The notes beneath the pieces were generated by a model. It made no database searches and was not told where the DNA came from. It worked only from the letters and a program-made list of their open reading frames with translations. Source: Salminus brasiliensis (taxonomy: Eukaryota > Chordata > Actinopteri > Characiformes > Bryconidae). Taken from it: DNA of 64,000 nt. Each line of letters begins with the position of its first letter. The stretch's first letter is position 1. The stretch spans positions 30,155,721-30,219,720 of the forward strand of contig NC_132900.1 of the NCBI RefSeq assembly GCF_030463535.1, written 5' to 3'. The position numbers and the translations under genes were made by a program. Positions 58,606 through 64,000 of the stretch are shown in pieces.

Positions 58606-58890
58606 CTACACTTCACCCAAGAACTCTCGGAAGAGGAGGGTCTTCAGAAGTTCGTTCCACCATGTCGGTGCCAGGACAGAAAAAAGCATGGATGCTTGTC
58701 TTCCATGGACCCTGAGGGATGACTGGTCAACCGGGCCATACTTGAGGCTCGAAGGGCTCTTGGTACTTTTGACCATTGCCATAGAGTATGGATGGGTTGG
58801 TCCATTCTTGGCTTTGTAAGCCAACATCAGGGGTTGGAACCTGAAGAGTCTGTTTTGGGGGAACAAGAAAACCAAAAGACTAAACTGCAT
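58606..58890 (-). pseudogene. Possible LINE reverse-transcriptase C-terminal remnant
   Basis: A 94-codon minus-strand frame has FRFQPLMLAYKAKNG, then MLFSVLAPTWWNEL and KTLLFREFLGE. This order (YKA..NG, then a 'WN.L' block, then a short helix) resembles the C-terminal tail of fish non-LTR retrotransposon proteins. No upstream RT domain is seen and the frame is isolated, so it would be a dead fragment. Confidence 0.4.
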
Positions 58891-59342
58891 AAATCTGTTG
58901 GAGAACAGACATCTGCTGAATCTACTGTTGGTCAGATACCAAGTTGACGTGTGGTGCCGGATCCATTCTTGGCACCAATAGGGCTGCTAAGCTTTGTGTG
59001 AGGCCGTCACGACAGGAAGCAGTAAAAGGGTCGACCGCTGGCTCTGTATGCACCACCCTGAGACTTAGCGTGCCATTGAAAGTCTAGCCCTGATGAGCAG
59101 GAAGCTCGCTGTCTGGTAGCAGCACAAACGTTCTCCTCAGCCATGGTGTTGATGGAAGCAGGAGGTGTAAACAAGAAGGCTGGGATGGCTTTGCCACGGA
59201 CCAGGGTGGGGTCTTTGCAACGTCCAGCGATGATATCATGGTCCAATTTGCTGTGGAGTATCGGTGCTTCTCAGACACTGAACGTGGGAAGGGTTGATGG
59301 GGGTATAAAAAAGGTTGAGGAACCACATATGCAGTAATGATT

Positions 59343-59592
59343 CTATACAAAAGGACAAAAATATTTGGACACTTGCTCATTTGTTGTTTCTTTTGGAATC
59401 AAGAGTGTTAACGAAGAGTTGATCCTGCTTTTGCTGGAGTAACTTTTTCTACTGTCCAGGAAAGAAGGCTTTCAACTAGATTGTGGAGCACTGGTGTGAA
59501 GATTTGATTGCATTACTTTAGAGAACACCGTTCCACTGCTTCAAAGCTCAATGCCGGGGGGGCTTTAGACCCCTCTAGCCCAATTTAAAACC
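59343..59592 (-). mobile_element. MITE-A copy, reversed, truncated
   Basis: 'aggacaaaaatatttggaca' at the left, then 'gatcctgcttttgctggagt', 'actgtccaggaaagaaggct' and 'gggggggctttagacccctc'. It ends internally. Confidence 0.7.
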
Positions 59593-59625
59593 ATTAATAA
59601 AGAATTTTACTTATCTACAGTAGTC

Positions 59626-59627
<2 letters not shown>

Positions 59628-59690
<63 letters not shown>
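59628..59690. repeat. (TA)n microsatellite
   Basis: Pure TA tract of about 60 bp. Confidence 0.95.
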
Positions 59691-59692
<2 letters not shown>

Positions 59693-60300
59693 ACTATAAG
59701 TGTCACAACAGGGAGACATGTAGCTCACTGAATGAGGATCGCCTTGCTTTTCCACACCTTAGCATGTACCAAATTTGGTAAAATAGGTTCTACAGCTTTT
59801 CATGGGTGTTCTTCAGGGGTGGATTATCAAGTACTGGTCACCATACCATTGTGTCAGAAGTGTAGTTTTGTGACCACAGCATGCGCATGACTTCACCTCT
59901 GTGTCAGCAGTACTGGTCGTCTCATCAAACACCATGGAAAGCCAAGCTCAGAGGTTATCTTGGCTTTTGCATACGTGCTACGTGACGAATTGTTGCATTC
60001 CAGTGAAATGAGACAATGACAGGAGCTCTAAAGCAGAGGCATTCCGACAGCTATAATCAAACTGAGTGTATGTAATGACTGTCTTTGCTGAATTCGATTG
60101 ATGCTAGAAGTTAAGGACGTGCCCAGAGGCATCACTAGAGGTTAATGGATAGGGAGGCTAAGCCTTTCCTACGAAAGGTCTGAGGGAATTTCCCCCAAGA
60201 TGAATAAAAAAGGCCCCGAAATGCTTGTTTATTATATGTTTGTATAATGTATTGCAAGACTGAGGCAGAGATAGCAGTGAGATCTGAATTTATTGATTGC

Positions 60301-61805
60301 GTAGCTCTAGCTAGCGTATCTGTTAGCTGTTTGGCGTGTTTTGGTCGTTTGACTGAGGTAAAAATACCAGTTAGAGCTGGATTTAGTGATACGTAGCTCT
60401 AGCTAGCGTATCTGTTAGCTGTTTGACGTGTTTTGGTCGTTTGACTGAGGTAAAAATACCAGTTAGAGCTGGATTTAGTCATACGTAGCTCTAGCTAGCG
60501 TATCTGTTAGCTGTTTGACGTGTTTTGGTCGTTTGACTGAGGTAAAAAATACCAGTTAGAGCTGGATTTAGTCATACGTAGCTCTAGCTAGCGTATCTGT
60601 TAGCTGTTTGACGTGTTTTGGTCGTTTGACTGAGGTAAAAAATACCAGTTAGAGCTGGATTTAGTCATACGTAGCTCTAGCTAGCGTATCTGTTAGCTGT
60701 TTGACGTGTTTTGGTCGTTTGACTGAGGTAAAAAATACCAGTTAGAGCTGGTTTAGTCATACGTAGCTCTAGCTAGCGTATCTGTTAGCTGTTTGATGTG
60801 TTTTGGTCGTTTGACTGAGGTAAAAAATACCAGTTAGAGCTGGATTTAGTCATACGTAGCTCTAGCTAGCGTATTTGTTAGCTGTTTGGCGTGTTTTGGT
60901 CGTGTGACTGAGGTAAAAAATACCAGTTAGAGCTGGTTTAGTCATACGTAGCTCTAGCTAGCGTATCTGTTAGCTGTTTGACGTGTTTTGGTCGTTTGAC
61001 TGAGGTAAAAAATACCAGTTAGAGCTGGATTTAGTCATACGTAGCTCTAGCTAGCGTATCTGTTAGCTGTTTAAATGTGTTTTGGTCGTTTGACTGAGGT
61101 AAAAATACCAGTTAGAGCTGGATTTAGTCATACGTAGCTCTAGCTAGTGTATCTGTTAGCTGTTTGACGTGTTTTGGTCGTTTGACTGAGGTAAAAATAC
61201 CAGTTAGAGCTGGTTTAGTCATACGTAGCTCTTGCTAGTGTATCTGTTAGCTGTTTGATGTGTTTTGGTCGTTTGACTGAGGTAAAAAATACCAGTTAGA
61301 GCTGGTTTAGTCATACGTAGCTCTAGCTAGCGTATCTGTTAGCTGTTTGACGTGTTTTGGTCGTTTGACTGAGGTAAAAAATACCAGTTAGAGCTGGATT
61401 TAGTCATACGTAGCTCTAGCTAGCGTATCTGTTAGCTGTTTGACGTGTTTTGGTCGTTTGACTGAGGTAAAAAATACCAGTTAGAGCTGGATTTAGTTAT
61501 ACGTAGCTCTAGCTAGCGTATCTGTTAGCTGTTTGATGTGTTTTGGTCGTTTGACTGAGGTAAAAAATACCAGTTAGAGCTGGTTTAGTCATACGTAGCT
61601 CTAGCTAGCGTATCTGTTAGCTGTTTGACGTGTTTTGGTCGTTTGACTGAGGTAAAAATACCAGTTAGAGCTGGATTTAGTTATACGTAGCTCTAGCTAG
61701 CGCGTCCGTTAGCTGTTTGACGTGTTTTGGTCGTTTGACTGAGGTAAAAAATACCAGTTAGAGCTGGATTTAGTTATATGTAGCTCTAGCTAGCGTATCT
61801 ATTTG
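60301..61805. repeat. 93-bp satellite, 16 full units plus a partial one
   Basis: Units start 'gtagctctagctagcgtatc' at 60301, 60393, 60485, 60578, 60671, 60763, 60856, 60948, 61041, 61134, 61225, 61317, 61410, 61503, 61595, 61687 and 61780. Spacing is 90-93 bp. Each contains 'ctgtttgacgtgttttggtc' and 'gtttgactgaggtaaaaaat'. Units differ by one to three bases, including a recurring 'gga' versus 'g' length variant before 'tttagtcatac'. No coding capacity. Confidence 0.97.
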
Positions 61806-61809
61806 CTAC

Positions 61810-62785
61810 CTGGCGTCTTAACGCCTTTATTTGTACATTTTGAATTTGTAGACTCTACAACACAGCTGAATGATAAATATTTTTTATTTATTATTCTTCA
61901 TTTATCTAGGGGTGCTAAAAACGTTGAGGTGACAAAGACCCATGAAGACTGGCCTTGCAACGCTCCTGGACTTTTCAGAAGTACTTCTTAGCCGTGCAGA
62001 CTTGCTTTTTATAGATGAGTCTTCCAAATGCTAGGGGGGTTTTAAATGAAATAACTAGCCATACTCTAGTACAAAAATACAAGAATATAAGAAAATGCAC
62101 TTTAATGTATGTATTAATGTATTTTTTATATCTGTATAAGTCTCTCATGTTCATACAGATCTACCCAGACTCCAGTTTCTCCAGTTAACCAGACTTGCAT
62201 CGCTCACACTACATACTTTTGTCTGACATGCTGTACTGTATTTGGTGTTAGAGGTATGTCGCACCGTATCGCGTTTCAGCAGATGATTATTTGAGCAGAT
62301 TTACTGTGCTGTGGTTCCTCGGCTGGCAGAGCGGCTGCTCTCTCACCACTCAGACATGGCGAGACATTGGTCATGATGGCAGATCTATGGAGGAAATGCA
62401 GGGGGCACTTTCCCGTGAGTCACTGATTTAAGATCTGTCCTCGTTCAGCAGAGGGGCTCCTGTGAGGTTCCTGAGCTTGACGGAGAAACCAGCTGAGCCC
62501 GAGTCAACTGCTGAAGCAGATTTACCACTTGGACACCTGGAAGATGAGATGTCTATGAGATGAGCCGCCTAACAATGTCCCTTAGCAAGTTGCACCTTGA
62601 CCAGACTCTTTTGGTAGTTCTGGGTGGACATTTGACCATTCCTCCTGGTAGAACACCCTTTTTAGGTTATTTCATAGGGAAGAGATCAGGACTTGCTGAC
62701 TTTGAATCCCAAGCCATGCTGCTTTGCCATCAGTCAGGTTTAGCCATCGCTTCAGACATTGGGATTTCCTTCACAAAGGCCGAGA
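61810..62785. other. Intronic/intergenic stretch, no gene recognised
   Basis: Short frames only. Part of a SINE-like block ('caagccatgctgctttgcca') lies at 62709-62732. Confidence 0.4.
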
Positions 62786-62788
62786 TAT

Positions 62789-64000
62789 AGGGTGACAAAA
62801 AGGAGCGACTTGAGCGTAGGAGCTGGGACTCGAGCGCCAGTTCCTTACTGAAACATCTGCGCCAAGCTGATGCATTAGCGCTACGTTTAATAACGCTGTA
62901 ATAACTTGCTGACGTGCTGTCAAGTTCGTTGCAAGTTCGAATCCCGGGCCATGCCGCTTTGCCATCAGCAGCCGGAGTCCAGGAGAGCACAATTGGCCAT
63001 ACTGTCGTTGGCCGGCACAGGCATGTGTTAAGTCCTTACCCTCCTGGTGTCAGGAGCATTGCTAGTGTTAGAGGGGCTACGAATGGGTGAATCAGTTGGA
63101 AGTACCAAATTTGCTGTGTCCTGCGTTGCATTGTGGATATTTGTGTAATACCTAATAGCACCCAATTAGGACACACCTTTAAACTTGGCTTGGGACATCC
63201 ATAGTGCTAATTTAGGCATGCCAATTAGTCTACATACACTTCCATTATCAGCTATATTAGCCTTGAAGCTCCAGTGCAAAACCGCTGGACGCCAATACGG
63301 CTTTGCTTTCTCCAAATTATTGCTTAAACCAGCTAGTCCATATCCAGTGTCCAGCTCTGTCCAGTTTCAGTGGTGGAGGCTCAGTCAGAATGGCCTGTTC
63401 AGCTCAGAGAAACAGCTGCTTGGTTATGCTGGCATGTCTGCCTGTCAACCAGTCACGTCCGGCCGCACACCGCCCCAGACGGCAGACTGACTGGGAGCGT
63501 CCCGGCAGCTGGAGGCATTCCGTGGGTCACGGCTGGCCACATGTCCCCCACCTCCTCCGTCCTCCGCCCCCTGGCTATGTGTGTATCTTGGGGAGAATTC
63601 AGAACTCCTCTTCTTCGAAGTGTCCAACGGGCCGAACGCCCAAACCAGAGGATCGCCTGTCTACCCCCACTTTTCCCCGGCTCTTTCTCGCTCTTGTCCT
63701 CCCACCCTCCATCTCTTTTCTTCTCTGTTTTCATTCCCAAAACATATGTTGACCTCTTGACTGGGAGATATAAATAACCCGGCCGTCGCGGGATAAATGG
63801 GCAGAATTGCTACTCGCCGTGAGATCTTGCTGTTATTACAGCGATATTTATGAATAAGCCGATCCGCTGTTAGTACGTGCCCTAAGGAAGACATCGCACA
63901 TTAAACGTAGCGCTAATGCATCAGCTTACGCAGATGTTTTAGTAAGGAATTGGCGCTCGAGTCCCAGCTCCCACGCTCACGTCGCTCCTTTGCGTTACCC
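62789..64000. mobile_element. Element bounded by long inverted repeats at the window edge
   Basis: 62789-62910 and 63880-64000 are inverted copies. 'gagctgggactcgagcgcca', 'cttactgaaacatctgcg' and 'gctgatgcattagcgctacg' each appear as reverse complement in the right arm. The outer ends read gggtgac/gggtaac. The similarity resumes further inside at 'cgctgtaataac' (62896 and, reversed, about 63830) after about 50 bp present only in the right arm. The interior (about 0.95 kb) carries a SINE-like copy at 62930-63110 and unrecognised sequence. No transposase is seen. The right arm may extend beyond the window. Confidence 0.75.
62930..63115 (+). repeat. tRNA-derived SINE-like copy inside the inverted-repeat element
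   Basis: 'gttcgaatcccgggcc' (B-box-like) is followed by 'atgccgctttgccatcagc', 'gagcacaattggcc', 'catgtgttaagtccttaccc' and 'gaggggctacgaatgggtga', the same order as at 7170-7485. Confidence 0.6.

Larger units (their letters stand above)
50206..64000 (+). other. col26a1: Presumed col26a1 intron 3 (at least 13.8 kb)
   Basis: No further EMI, coiled-coil or Gly-X-Y exon could be found on the plus strand. The next expected exon should encode a short segment with a CMNC-like motif, and I see none. The region holds repeats listed separately and short frames without support (for example 50467-51064 and 51749-52586). An independent small gene inside cannot be excluded. Confidence 0.55.

Noticed and set aside
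60301-61805. Regular repeats that could be mistaken for a CRISPR array
   Set aside because: The whole 93-bp unit repeats, with no unique spacers. It is a satellite in vertebrate DNA with no cas-like genes.

Overview
The window is nuclear DNA from a ray-finned fish. Its genes are split by GT-AG introns and its protein families are vertebrate. Spacers and introns are crowded with (TA)n, (CA)n and (GATA)n tracts, tRNA-like SINEs and Tc1-type miniature transposons. The repeat style would suit an otophysan (characin or catfish), but that is a weak inference. There are no bacterial-type operons, no CRISPR array and no recognisable viral gene.

Layout. 1-9.7 kb: intergenic, mostly repeat remnants. 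9.7-15.1 kb (+): a P2Y12-subfamily receptor closest to P2RY13, split into three coding exons by two introns. 15-27 kb: repeat-rich spacer with a 28-bp minisatellite (about 21.93-22.47 kb) and a 73-bp minisatellite (about 25.88-26.31 kb). 27.06-28.09 kb (+): a second P2Y12-like receptor, closest to GPR87, in one coding exon. 29.84-31.80 kb (-): sialidase NEU3, three coding exons. 32-36.9 kb: spacer holding a long TA/GATA microsatellite and a CpG-rich, AACGTT-rich region ahead of the next gene. 37.0-40.2 kb (+): WDR53, two coding exons. 42.3-46.1 kb (-): SRPRB, complete in seven coding exons. 47.96 kb to beyond the end (+): COL26A1. Its signal-peptide exon and the two EMI-domain exons are present. 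The remaining 13.8 kb appears to be a large intron containing a 93-bp satellite (60.30-61.81 kb) and a long inverted-repeat element at the right edge (62.79-64.00 kb).

The genes do not form a pathway. The two receptors are paralogues, as expected of the P2RY12/13/14-GPR87 cluster of vertebrates. NEU3, WDR53, SRPRB and COL26A1 are functionally unrelated: ganglioside desialylation, a WD-repeat protein, ER targeting of ribosomes, and extracellular matrix.

I found no convincing new multi-gene system. The observation I rate highest is in the P2RY13-like gene. Its first intron is flanked by a near-perfect 21-bp direct repeat centred on AGGT, and the start of the intron still reads as a degraded copy of the coding sequence that resumes 1.9 kb later. 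This is what intron birth by segmental duplication should leave. The paralogue 12 kb away is uninterrupted at the same position. All homology calls are from memory of the families. No database search was run.
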